The notes: a model not told the origin generated them from the letters alone. A stretch of 10,000 nt of DNA from Penaeus vannamei (GCF_042767895.1 NC_091577.1:2123481-2133480), one strand, 5' to 3'. Counted from the stretch's first letter, positions 1 through 9,731 are shown. Made by a program: numbers and translations.

Positions 1-676
1 CCCCGGAGGACCGCACACGCTGCAGCTTTGGTACCTTGGCTCAGTCCCCTTCGGCTGGGTTTAACGATCATGGAGGATGGGGGCATACCCCTGCCCTTTC
101 CGGCTAGTTTATCAGCAAGCTCGTTCCCTTGTATGCCTATGTGGCTTGGGACCCAGTTTATGATGATTCTTCTACCTTGACTAAGGATTCTTTGGGCAAT
201 GTATAATACTGTTGTCAAGAGGTAGATGTTATCTGGGGGCATCCTATGCTGTAAGCTGTCAGTAGTTGCTCTTGAATCTGTATGAATGACAACGTGCCCT
301 CCCCTCAGGGACGCGTGTGTCAATGCTTCCATGATCGCAACCGTTTCAGCCTGAAGCGTTGAGGCATTGTCAGTGACCCTAATGGATGCTGTAGTATCCT
401 TTGTTGCAAAGCCAGCGCCTGCAGTATGGTTTATTGGATCCACGGATCCGTCCGTGTAGTAAGTTATACTACCCGGCGGAGTTATTTGTTCAATGACCCT
501 TTGTGCTTGTGCCTTTAGGCTAGGCATGGAATATTGATCTTTTCTCATTGTGAGATTTAGAATTGAGAATTCGATCATTTCGTTTGCCCACGGCGGGGGT
601 TCTTTGTAATCAGGGGAGTCCATACCCTTGGCAAGCAATGAATCTTTTAGTTGAAAGCGTATCAAAACTCTGGCTG
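1..676 (-). pseudogene. LINE ORF2, RNase H domain (3' partial)
   Basis: This stretch is open in one minus-strand frame to the window edge. It encodes a pre-RNase H spacer and then a type I RNase H domain, which degrades the RNA strand of the RNA:DNA hybrid during element copying. The four acidic residues are visible: TDGS (Asp codon 450-452), AET (Glu codon 345-347), TDS (Asp codon 276-278) and LADKLA (Asp codon 111-113). WVPSHIGIQGNELADK matches the family's conserved C-terminal His-to-Asp block. There is no start codon because this is the C-terminal part of a large ORF2 protein. A frameshift at about 665-690 separates it from the RT-tail frame: LNIQ runs into a stop, while the next frame resumes with ARVLIRF. 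The domain itself has no stop and looks well preserved. Confidence 0.9.
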
Positions 677-813
677 TATGTTGAGCCAGGAATTGTCCGC
701 AAACAACTGGTAATCTTGTTGTAGGCGTCTGAGAACTCTTTGTCTTAGATAGGAGTTTGTGGGTGCCTGCAGGACCTTGGAAAGGAACTGTGCTGCCATT
801 AGATGTATTCTAG
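665..813 (-). pseudogene. LINE ORF2, C-terminal tail of reverse transcriptase
   Basis: The minus frame reads TRIHLMAAQFLSKVLQAP followed by NSYLRQRVLRRLQQD, matching in style the region after the RT catalytic domain in I-type LINEs, where helices lead to RNase H. It carries no RT catalytic motif. Its upstream limit at 813/814 is a breakpoint: sequence before it belongs to the endonuclease-RT linker, so the whole palm and fingers region between the two is missing. At its lower end one frameshift leads to the RNase H frame. The assignment rests on position and sequence style, not on a database match. Confidence 0.65.
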
Positions 814-1128
814 TGTGGGTCATGATGAGTGCATTTCGGGGCTTGGCGGCTTGTCGCTTGCCTGACCCGTTTCCACAACTCTGTAAAGCTGGTCTGGTGC
901 CCAAAAGATTGGCACCATTCCAGCCATTTTTCCTGCCTTGCTCTGTTGCAGGTTTCCTTGGCATCCACGACAGCTTCCCTCAACAGGGCCAGATTGTCGG
1001 GAGATCTTTGCCGTCGGAAGTTTTTTCTACACATATTAACCCTGTGGTTGACCTCTTTGATCTCGTCATTATATTACCAGGCGTCTTTGTGAGTTCTGGA
1101 CCATGGGCGAGTTTTGGGAATGCAAACC
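814..1128 (-). pseudogene. LINE ORF2, endonuclease-RT linker, sense copy
   Basis: On the minus strand this encodes AFPKLAHGPELTKTP, then (in another frame and after a TAA at about 1070) NDEIKEVNHRVNMCRKNFRR, then a helical, basic stretch ending ELWKRVRQATSRQAP and HHDPH. Such Arg/Lys/Glu-rich helices are typical of the spacer between LINE endonuclease and RT. It probably continued directly from the endonuclease domain in the parent element, but a plus-strand block now separates the two. It ends abruptly at 814, where the RT core should begin. The TAA within an expected W-W/Y context and a frame change show it is not translatable. Confidence 0.75.
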
Positions 1129-1141
1129 ATTCCCAAAACTC
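1109..1141. repeat. Perfect 14-bp palindrome at inversion centre
   Basis: gagttttgggaatg (1109-1122) and its exact reverse complement (1128-1141) flank a 5-base loop, caaac. It lies where minus-strand linker coding (AFPKLAHG) meets the plus-strand linker copy, so it marks the inner junction of the larger inverted repeat. Confidence 0.95.
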
Positions 1142-1358
1142 TTTTAGGCACCAAACCAGCCTTACAGAGTTGTGGAAACGGGTCAGGCAAGCGACAAGCC
1201 GCCAAGCACTCATCATGACCCACAATCAGAGGCTAACAGATTGGTGCTTGACTTCTCTGCCAGAACCAGCACCAACAATCTGCCTCCAATGATGAGAGAA
1301 AAACAACAAAACTTAAATCCAGAAAGACTTGCTCTCATAAGAGACAAGGCACTCGAAG
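1129..1358 (+). pseudogene. LINE ORF2, endonuclease-RT linker, inverted copy
   Basis: Read on the plus strand, opposite to the rest of the element, this block encodes HQTSLTELWKRVRQATSRQA, then after a frame change caused by a 10-base deletion, THHDPQSEANRLVLDFSA and finally REKQQNLNPERLALIRDK and ALEA. This is the C-terminal part of the linker that normally leads into the RT domain. It extends past the sense copy by about 130 bases, so the two copies overlap rather than repeat exactly. At about 1358 it abuts the end of the minus-strand endonuclease region (AINQTASSA) with no spacer. It is a fragment and is not expressed as a protein by itself. Confidence 0.8.
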
Positions 1359-2172
1359 CTGTCTGGTTTATGGCCTGGATTAGCCTTGCCTCTAGCACAT
1401 CCACGTTTTCATTATTGTTATTGGGTTCATTGTCTTTCAGACATCGAGCCAAGCCTTCCTGGAAGGCAAACCAGTTGGCTTTGTCTGTTTTCCATTTAGG
1501 AATGTGATGTGGTCTTTGGGCTGGACCTGCATCCATTAGTGTGGTGACTATGCCGTAGTGATCACTAGTAACCGTATCATCGACACACCACCGAATTCTC
1601 TCCACCATTGTTGCAGTGGCAAAGGTGAGGTCTAGGACCCCTCCCTTCACATGCGCTGGTTCTTTGGTGTTGAGAAAAGCAATCTCAGGGAATGTCTCAA
1701 GCACTTCTGCTATGTGAATGCCTGCCGCGTTCGGCCTTTTGCGGGGATTCAGCATGGCCATGTGTGCATTGAAGTCTCCCCCTATGATCACTCGGTCTTG
1801 TGCTGCAGTAGCACAGACCTGGTTTAGATCTAAGCTCTCACACAGTGGTTTGCTATAAATATTGTATATTTTTATAGAGCCCCCAGGTAGCTGAATCTCA
1901 ACAGCAAGAGATTCAACACCATCTCCACAGTGGGTTGGCTATTAGGGAGCAAGGGATAGCTTCTTTTACCAGGGTCATCAGGCCTCTAGCACCATCCAGG
2001 TTTGGAGTGGTGAAGGCATAATATCCTGAGAAGCACACGGATCCCATTGTTAGTGTCTCCTGGAGCATGACGACGTCAATGCTCCTTGCTCGCACAATTG
2101 ACTGGAGAAAGTTCTTGCTTTTATAGCTACAGATATTCCACTGTAGTATGCTTAGATTGTGTGCAATGATGG
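1359..2172 (-). pseudogene. LINE ORF2, APE-type endonuclease domain
   Basis: This encodes the apurinic/apyrimidinic-type endonuclease that nicks chromosomal DNA to prime reverse transcription. Conserved motifs appear in order: LQWNI with the metal-site Asn (about 2131-2147), VMLQET with the catalytic Glu (about 2055-2069), GGDFNAH with Asp and Asn (about 1763-1788), LDLTFA (about 1618-1635) and SDHYG with Asp-His (about 1552-1567). The catalytic residues are therefore all present. The frame is broken once: the N-terminal part ends at a TGA at 1913-1915, while the downstream frame is already open at about 1935 (DGVESLAVEIQLPGG). No ATG precedes LQWNI in frame; an ATC at 2168-2170 occupies a plausible initiator position. 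It starts directly after the ORF1 stop. The end is set by the inversion junction. Confidence 0.9.
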
Positions 2173-3891
2173 TTACTCAGTGTCACTTGCTTCAGCTTCA
2201 GATGCCCCAGTGCTGGTGGCATCAGATAAATACAGATCCTCGTTGATTGAGGATTGTACAACTTCCTCTAAGTCAGACACTCCGGTTAAGGCCTTACCGA
2301 GGGGTGTAGGGCCTAGGTTGGAAGTGCCACCTCGGGTCAGAGGACGAGACTTTGGCTGTACAGACTCGGCCTGCTGCACAGTTTCAGCCTGTCCTGACAG
2401 ACTAGCTGGGGTTTCATGTAATGTTTCTCTTGAAGCTAGCCTGCCATCCGAGGATTTAGGGAGGGGAGCGCTGCTCATTATCGGTTTGGAGGCTTCTAGC
2501 TTCCTTCCCTTCAGAGCTGCCACAGTTTGGGTCATAGCCGTCATGGCGACCTGCACTGCTTTCTCCGCCTCCTCACTGGTCCTCCCCAAGGTTGTTGCTA
2601 CTGCAAAAACTACAGCACTCAACAGGAGAGTCATATCTTTCTCGTCAAAGAAAAGATTATCATCTACTGGGGGGACCATTGCTGTGGACTTTGAACCTTT
2701 TTCCCTTTGGTTCTTTTTTGTTGTTTTGCCACTAGCAAGCTTGGGGAATTTCTTTCTGTTAGAGGTATCCAATTTTCTCTGTGGGGGCGACTCCTTCCTC
2801 TTAGGAGGTCGGGGAGTCTTTTCTTTTTTATTTTGTTTTTTGTTTTGGCCCCAGACATAGGTGCCTGGGGGCGCAGGGACAAAGTCAGGACGCTTTTTGG
2901 CTAGCTCCTGCTTTTTAGTCACTGCCTGTTTCTTGACAGAGCAAGCCAGGCTCCAGGCATGATGTTTTTTGGCACAGTTTGGACACTTGGCTGTTGTGTC
3001 CTTCTGGCCATCTTTGTGTGCCTTTATACACACTTCAGTTTCGTGTGCCTCGCTGCATACACCACATTTGGCTTTGGCCTTGCAGTTGGCCTGGTGATGC
3101 CCAAATTTCTGGCACGTGAAACACCTCAAGAGCTCTGGCACATATGTCCTGAGCTTGTATGAGCCCCAGTTACCCAGATCCAGGGTGGTGATTGGGGCTC
3201 CCTTGAGGATAACCAGGACTTGCCTGGTTGGAGACTTCCCTTTAGTCATGCGGGAAGCCTCCACCACTTGTGGGAGAGACGTGATCACCTCCACGTCGAA
3301 CCCTAGTGGAAAGACAAGTAGCACCATCTTGGACTTTTTCTCTTGGGAGGTCAGTGGTGAGATACACACTTTTCTCCCATCTTTTAGCACCTTGATTTCC
3401 TGCAGGAAGTTCATGGTGGCTTTGTCTTTGGGGGCAATGATCATGCCCTCATCTCTGGAGATTCGGATTGATAATCTTACATTTCTTTCCTTCTCCAGTG
3501 CCCTTACCAGCTGGTATGCATTGTCGAAGTCTTCAGGTTTTTTTGGTACCTTAAACCGCGTTAGTCGACTTAGGGTGTGTTCTGCCTCTTCTTCAGAGTC
3601 AGTTTCCACCCTTCGTCGCTTCACGCCTTCCCTTTGCAGGGGTTTAAGGCCTTTGGAAGTGGGGGCAGCTGTTTTGGCTGGTGCAACTGGAGCCCCTTCT
3701 TGACTGAGGGAGTTCTGAGGGGAGTTCAGGTTTCCCTAAGTCTGGTGTGCATGGACAGACCTTGTGGTTGGTGTTTCTGTCTTGTCCTTGCTCGGTTCAG
3801 CAGGCCGGACACGTTCGGCCTGCTTTTGGGTTTTCTTTCGCCCCCCTGCAGCCTTGAAAGGCTCCAGGGTGACTGCCATGGTCTGATTCAT
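2173..3891 (-). pseudogene. LINE ORF1, Gag-like RNA-binding protein, one internal stop
   Basis: ORF1 proteins of I/jockey-type LINEs bind element RNA and form the ribonucleoprotein. I place the start at the ATG 3889-3891 (MNQTMAVTLEPF); an in-frame TAA at 3940-3942 bounds the frame. Codon 52 is TAG (3736-3738); reading resumes in the same frame through 573 codons to TAA at 2173-2175. Three zinc knuckles are visible at residues 257-270 (CX2CX4HX4C), 276-288 (CX2CX3HX4C) and 303-317 (CX2CX3HX6C). They are preceded by the family's RRM-like region with PTRQVLV and LDLGNWGSYKLRTYVPE. A strongly basic Lys/Arg/Pro-rich tract follows. The C-terminus is acidic and Ser-rich (EASDTE). Apart from the TAG no other break is seen. 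Confidence 0.88.
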
Positions 3892-4577
3892 ATTGTGGTC
3901 ATTTAGAGAGTTGGAAACAGATTGGTCCCCTTTCGGGGATTATCTTTATACCTCCGCTCTGGGTGAGGTCTTAAGAAGGGCCTCACAAAAAGCTCTGATC
4001 CCTACACTCGACCCTTCAGCACCACAGGACAGGAGATCCCCCTGGGTGGGCTGAACTCGGAGTTTTGGTGTGGTAAACGCTCTGCACCCCAATCCTGCTA
4101 CAAGGGGGTTGTGATCACGTCACCACAGCCCAGGCGAATGTTGGAAATCAACGTTTCCCGCAGGCCCAGGCTGCACCAGGAAGTCAGAAAGAGAGGGCAA
4201 GAGTTAGACACCGAAAAGTCGCCCTTGGTGCGTGGCCACAAACTATGTCCAGGACCAGAGGGTCCAGACCAGGTTTGTTACCTCGCTCTCCAAGGGAGCG
4301 GTAGTGGGGCACTTACTACAAAAGAAGGCCTGGCCAATTGTTGCGGCGAACCACGAGAAATTGGCGGAGCTCTCTGTGTAGTTTGTTGTCAAAGAGTATC
4401 AAAATCAAGCTCAAGTCTGGTGGCTTTTGCTCTGGAGGATCACGCCAAGTGGGTGACAATAATGCCTCGCCAATTGGGTGATCTCTCTCTGCACACCACA
4501 GGGGAGAGGGCCAGTGAAGTGTGTACACCACAGGGGAGAGGACCTGTGTATTTGGGAGAATACACAGCTTATTTATA
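3892..4577 (-). other. Non-coding stretch: LINE 5' leader and PLE 3' end
   Basis: No gene is recognisable here on either strand; the long plus-strand open frame across it is antisense to the PLE tail at its upper end and has no family signature. By position it must hold the LINE's 5' untranslated leader (low side) and the PLE's 3' untranslated end (high side), but I see no sequence that fixes the boundary. Small features include two sets of imperfect or exact direct repeats at 4443-4541 and a short hairpin at 4252-4265 (ggacc, 4-base loop, ggtcc). Confidence 0.6.
4443..4541. repeat. Short direct repeats in PLE 3' region
   Basis: The 17-mer acaccacaggggagagg occurs exactly at 4493-4509 and 4525-4541, a period of 32. 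Just beside it cgccaagtgggtga (4443-4456) and cgccaattgggtga (4468-4481) differ by one base, a period of 25. They lie immediately downstream of the PLE reading frame. Confidence 0.9.
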
Positions 4578-6589
<2,012 letters not shown>

Positions 6590-6674
6590 ATTTAGCGCAT
6601 ACTAAATTACTTTTTGAAGCCTATTTTAATCTCTTCAATTATGGTAATGGACGAATGCCAGACTGGTGAAACAT

Positions 6675-7690
6675 TCACAGACTGTCTACGGCTGAAGTGA
6701 TATGGTCAACTAGGTAATGGACAGCGGGGCTTCCTTTGATATTTCCGAATTGGTGCTTGTCCTATTTGGGGGTAAATGTGTTCCATAATTCCTTAGCAAT
6801 CATTTTCTCGAGAATTTTGCACGGAATGGGTGTTAGTGATATAGGCCTAAGGTAATGGAGAGAATTTGGTGGATTTGACCTGGGAATTGGGACAGTGATA
6901 GCACGCTTCCATAGGTCAGGTACCACGCCCTCAGTGATGGAGCTGTTGAAGATGTCGCGTAGAAGGTTGGCGAACTCAGGAGCGATTCTTGCAGTTTCAG
7001 GGCGGGATGTCATCAGGGCCAGGATAATTAATTTTTTGCTATCCTTTTTAATTGCTGATACACTTCGTAGTTGCTTTCAATTGCTTGCAGGGGGCGAGGG
7101 GGCAAGTAAGCTGGGGACTCTGTTGTTTATCGTGGTGGGAGCAGCTTGTTCATGTTAGCAAAGTGACAGTTGATGGCGATTTGAGAAGGTTGTCATTTCT
7201 TTTCTCACCAATTATATTCCTAATATGGCTATCCCATGATTCGGTGTTTGCTTCACAGATCTTATCAATTATATGTATATGGTAATCTTTCTTAGCCGAT
7301 CTGATCCCTTCCCTTACTTTTTTTTTTTTTTTTTTTTTTGCAATGTACTTTGTTGCATCAATGTTTCTTGATTTGTAGGCTTTCGTCTTGCCAGAATAAG
7401 GTCTTTGATCCTGCTGGTGACCCATGATTTATCCCGATGGATATTCTTTTTAAGGGGAAACAGTTGGCAACTTGATTCCAGACCAATTTATAAAACCGTT
7501 AGCATTTAGCGTTCAGGTCGGGGGCGTTGGGGACGTCGGCCCAGTCATGATGTGCAATCCATGACCCGAACTTACCTCTTTTAGAGTCATCTGTGCACGA
7601 GTTTTATTCCAATTAATTTCGTGGGTGCCTGGTATTCCTTCGGTACGCAGAGCAGCGATAGGTGATCACTATTGTCTAAAGGTGGAGAGA
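6675..7690 (-). pseudogene. Second LINE, decayed endonuclease-linker-RT fragment
   Basis: On the minus strand, in element order and several frames: SISPPL then NSDHLSLLCVPKEYQAP, the end of an APE endonuclease (SDH at 7662-7670); linker pieces RDKSWVTSRIKDL and EGIRSAKKDYHIHIID with SWDSHIRNIIGEKR; a pre-RT piece AIESNYEVYQQLKRIAKN; EFANLLRDIFNSSITEGVV, DLWKRAITVPIP and LRPISLTPIPCKILEKMI in the open frame 6762-7013; then, past a TAG, HQFGNIKGSPAVHYLVDHI. This is the order in CR1/L2-like LINEs. The RT palm motifs with catalytic Asp are missing because homology fades at about 6675. Several stops and frameshifts make it a pseudogene. It differs from the LINE at 1-3945, so it is not that element's missing RT. 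Confidence 0.8.
7318..7339. repeat. T22 homopolymer inside decayed LINE
   Basis: Twenty-two T on the plus strand correspond to A22 on the coding strand of the decayed LINE, between linker pieces that are otherwise co-linear. It reads as a run of lysines in the minus frame. It probably arose by slippage in an A-rich codon tract; an old insertion's poly(A) tail at this point is possible but no insertion body is seen. Confidence 0.9.
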
Positions 7691-8825
7691 TAGACTCTCA
7701 CAAAAAACGTCTTTGTTATGATTCCAGGAACTGTTCGTATGCGTGAGGAACGCCACAATCAGAGTCCATATCAGGAAAAGTAACAAGTTGGCCCAGTATT
7801 ATGAAGAAGAGACTTCCGAACTTTGCTTGGAGGGAGAAGACATTCTTTATCTCATGTTCTCAAAGGTTTTCTTCGGTCGATGCCCTCGGTGGGAAATATA
7901 TCCTGCAAATTTCCAGCAGACTGATTTCGCGAGGCAACCATCTGGGTCAAGCTGCGAGCCATAATGTTTCAAGGTCGTCGGTTGGTGGACTGACGGAATT
8001 TATGGTGTTTTATGGGACTGTGTCTTTGGTATAAGTACCATCGCCACCATATTTTCTGCCCTGACGAGTTTTATGCCTTTTTGTAGCATTTCAAAATTCC
8101 AAATATGTTGATGTTTGATGTTGCATCATGGGTGCTACAAAACACGATTACCATTTGCACTGACATACAAAGTTTTGAAAACAGGATCTATTTTTCTTAA
8201 TTTCACAAAAGTCAATAGAAATCCCTTACATTACATAACAGGTATGATATTTAACTACATACAAAATATTGTAGGAAAAAATCTTGATTACTCTGCAAAT
8301 ATGATGATTTATACACACTCCTTTTCGTTTGCAAGGCTGTGGAAACTTCTTAATGTATTCCTAGAATCAGGTCGAAGCGCTTTTTTTACACATTGTTCTT
8401 CATATGAAAAGTGAAAATCGCATTGTAGTTCAAGCAACCGTAGTGACTGACTTTAAATTTTACCCATATCGAGTGAACATGCATTTGATTTACTGCTAAA
8501 AAGATAGAGAAATATTTTCTGCACCTTTAAATTAGAATTTTGTATCAAGAAAATTATGATGCGACTCGTAATTAATGAAGCATTTATATATACATTTTAT
8601 TTAAACCTGCGTGATTTATATCTGGAAAATATCGCGCTCTGCTTGGCTGGCTGAGGCAAACGCTGTGATACAAAATGAAAAGATGTTTCAACAAGTTCCA
8701 ATCATGTGCTCGGGAAGTGCAAACATGTGTCAAAGTGTATCTAACTGGTTGCGGTTTCAGGAAGCCTTTTGTTGAAGGAGTGGTGTAAGGTGTGATGTAT
8801 CATATTTTAACCATGTTCCTGCCCG
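7691..8825. other. AT-rich sequence without recognisable gene
   Basis: No recognisable family, RNA gene or long repeat is seen. The low part (7700-8040) may hold further endonuclease remnants of the decayed LINE (a minus frame has SLTQMVASR, vaguely like endonuclease text) but stops and frame changes prevent a firm call. Open frames of up to about 100 codons at 8115-8414 (plus) look like chance in AT-rich DNA: no motif, no homologous style. Confidence 0.5.
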
Positions 8826-8932
8826 AGGAAGCATGGCAGGGGGCATCTCTGGCCATGGTTCTGACCGGAGAGGAGCCCGTTACCCTGGGCAGGGGGCTCG
8901 TTACCAAGGGCCAAGGGTCTCCTCTGGGGAGA

Positions 8933-8950
8933 GGAGCTCGGGAGAGCTCC
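8933..8950. repeat. GAGCTC double palindrome hairpin
   Basis: ggagctc (8933-8939) and gagctcc (8944-8950) pair perfectly over 7 bp around ggga. Each arm itself contains the self-complementary GAGCTC. Confidence 0.85.
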
Positions 8951-8964
8951 CCGAAAAAGCGCTA

Positions 8965-9018
8965 GGGAAGCTCCCTGCTTGGCCCAATTGGTGCTTGGGC
9001 CAAGCAGGGAGGTTTCCC
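8965..9018. repeat. Strong 17-bp perfect hairpin
   Basis: Bases 8971-8987 and 8995-9011 are exact reverse complements (17 bp, GC-rich) with a 7-base loop ttggtgc. Beyond a mismatch the stem continues with gggaa (8965-8969) against ttccc/tttcc (9013-9018). No T-run follows that would make it a prokaryotic-style terminator. Confidence 0.93.
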
Positions 9019-9125
9019 CCTGACCTTGCGGGCCCAATGGTACCCGAGGGTGATGTTGGTGCTTTGATTGCTGCGGAGCAACACAAAAGAAGTCTGGAGA
9101 CCACGGCGTCTGAATGCATGCGCGT

Positions 9126-9244
9126 TCCCGATTTTTCGAGAAAAGGAGGTTAATTTTTACTCTTGTTTCGGGAAAAATTTCCCGAAAAACGGTAAAAAGG
9201 AGTGTTTTTACCGCTATTTTCCCTTCCAAAACGGAAAATCGGGA
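9126..9244. repeat. Nested three-stem palindromic structure
   Basis: An outer inverted repeat (9126-9138 with 9232-9244; 12 of 13 complementary, the odd pair T-G) encloses two perfect hairpins side by side: 9166-9175 with 9178-9187 (10 bp, tttcgggaaa and its complement) and 9190-9198 with 9205-9213 (9 bp, cggtaaaaa and its complement, loop ggagtg). Only two bases separate the inner hairpins. Together they could fold as a branched junction in single-stranded DNA or RNA. No gene is recognised across it. Confidence 0.85.
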
Positions 9245-9529
9245 TATATTTTCAGGTGTTTCCCTTCCCTGGATCCCTTCCTTCCCCGAAAGATTTCCAA
9301 AAGCCAGCTTTTTAACAACCCAGTTAAGCCCGGTTTATCAACGCTGTGCGCCGTGCTTTTCGTGTCCCTTCTGAAGCGGGAAAGATAATGGGGTCCGTCA
9401 GGATGTTGGCAATCGTGTCACTTCCCTCTCCATCATGCACCGTGTAGTCGAGCCACTCACTCAAGGCACTCCACTCCTATTCAACTCCCACTCTCCGCTC
9501 GGGTCTCTGTCGTCTCGTCAAAGACCAAC
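9245..9529. other. No recognisable feature
   Basis: Mixed-composition sequence. The upper half (about 9440-9525) is pyrimidine-rich and precedes an ATG in a fair context (accaacATGG), so it could be a short 5' leader, but no core promoter element is clear. Confidence 0.4.
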
Positions 9530-9625
9530 ATGGCTCCCAATCCACGAGGTGTGCAGCGCGGACGCCCGGACCAGCATCTTCCCATTTCAGTCTTTGTGAC
9601 TAGCACAGCGCTGGGTACTTGTTAG
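9530..9625 (+). other. Short ORF, possible exon fragment
   Basis: A 31-codon frame starts MAPNPRGVQRGRPDQHLP and ends at TAG 9623-9625; the next in-frame bases would read ICKYKF. An RGRP motif near the N-terminus followed by a C-x-x-C-like pair would suit a BED-type zinc finger of a hAT transposase, but one Cys pair around a stop codon is weak. It overlaps the palindrome at 9597-9731, which may have interrupted it. I do not claim a function. Confidence 0.2.
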
Positions 9626-9731
9626 ATTTGCAAGTACAAATTTAACCCTTTTACAAATGGCGGATTTTAACTGCCAATAGATAGAAAATTTGTACTCACA
9701 AAGCCCGACAGGATACCCAACCATGCTAGCA
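9597..9731. repeat. Imperfect palindrome, MITE-like
   Basis: The arms, about 9597-9645 and 9682-9731, are imperfect inverted repeats: gact..agca..tgggta align in order, and the inner ends agtacaaattt / aaatttgtact match over 11 bp. Arm similarity is about three-quarters by eye. A spacer of about 35-40 bases separates them. The total of about 135 bp and lack of coding content suit a small non-autonomous DNA element or fold-back repeat. No clear target site duplication was identified. Confidence 0.6.

Larger units (their letters stand above)
814..1224. repeat. Imperfect inverted repeat within LINE ORF2
   Basis: Bases 814-906 and 1142-1224 are inverted copies of the same linker segment. The outer 19 bases (814-832 and 1206-1224) match perfectly. 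The longest further block pairs about 840-901 with 1147-1207 with only a few substitutions. The plus-strand copy lacks 10 bases present in the other arm. The spacer is about 235 bases. Arm similarity is far above the surrounding background and both arms encode the same peptide, ELWKRVRQATSRQA. Confidence 0.93.
1..3945 (-). mobile_element. I-superfamily-like LINE, rearranged, 3' end beyond window
   Basis: On the minus strand the order is ORF1 with zinc knuckles, an APE-type endonuclease, and RNase H, which is the two-ORF layout of RNase H-bearing LINE clades such as I and Nimb. RNase H with all four acidic residues argues against clades that lack it, such as CR1 and RTE. The RT catalytic core is absent and part of the endonuclease-RT linker is duplicated in inverted orientation. 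The 3' end lies before base 1. The 5' end is not resolved: 3945 is only just outside the stop that bounds ORF1, and the leader may run further into 3946-4577. The number of stops and frameshifts is small, so the copy looks moderately young apart from the rearrangement. The clade name is inferred from motif style and needs a phylogeny. Confidence 0.85.
8826..9060. other. GC-rich segment with hairpins
   Basis: Base composition changes abruptly from AT-rich to GC-rich at about 8826. Small motifs recur (cgttacc twice 25 bases apart; several accaaggg/taccctggg variants). Open frames on both strands here show no recognisable domain and are low-complexity (Ser/Pro/Gln-rich on minus, Gly/Arg-rich on plus), so I do not call a gene. 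It may be part of a non-coding repeat family. Confidence 0.5.

Noticed and set aside
2159..3703. Long plus-strand open frames (2159-2860, 3116-3703)
   Set aside because: They are antisense shadows of LINE ORF1, which has zinc knuckles and family motifs on the minus strand.
6762..7013. RT fragment as the missing RT of the LINE at 1-3945
   Set aside because: It lies upstream of the PLE, with its own endonuclease and linker remnants of a different style, so it belongs to another element.
8115..8414. 99-codon plus-strand open frame
   Set aside because: No recognisable motif, AT-rich surroundings and no flanking gene signals; compatible with chance.
9126..9244. Viral terminal hairpin (for example of a parvovirus)
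   Set aside because: The branched plan is similar, but no viral coding sequence is seen nearby, so structure alone does not support it.
8807..9388. Open frames of 72-140 codons on both strands
   Set aside because: Overlapping frames on both strands, low complexity and no domain; they follow from GC-rich, hairpin-rich composition.
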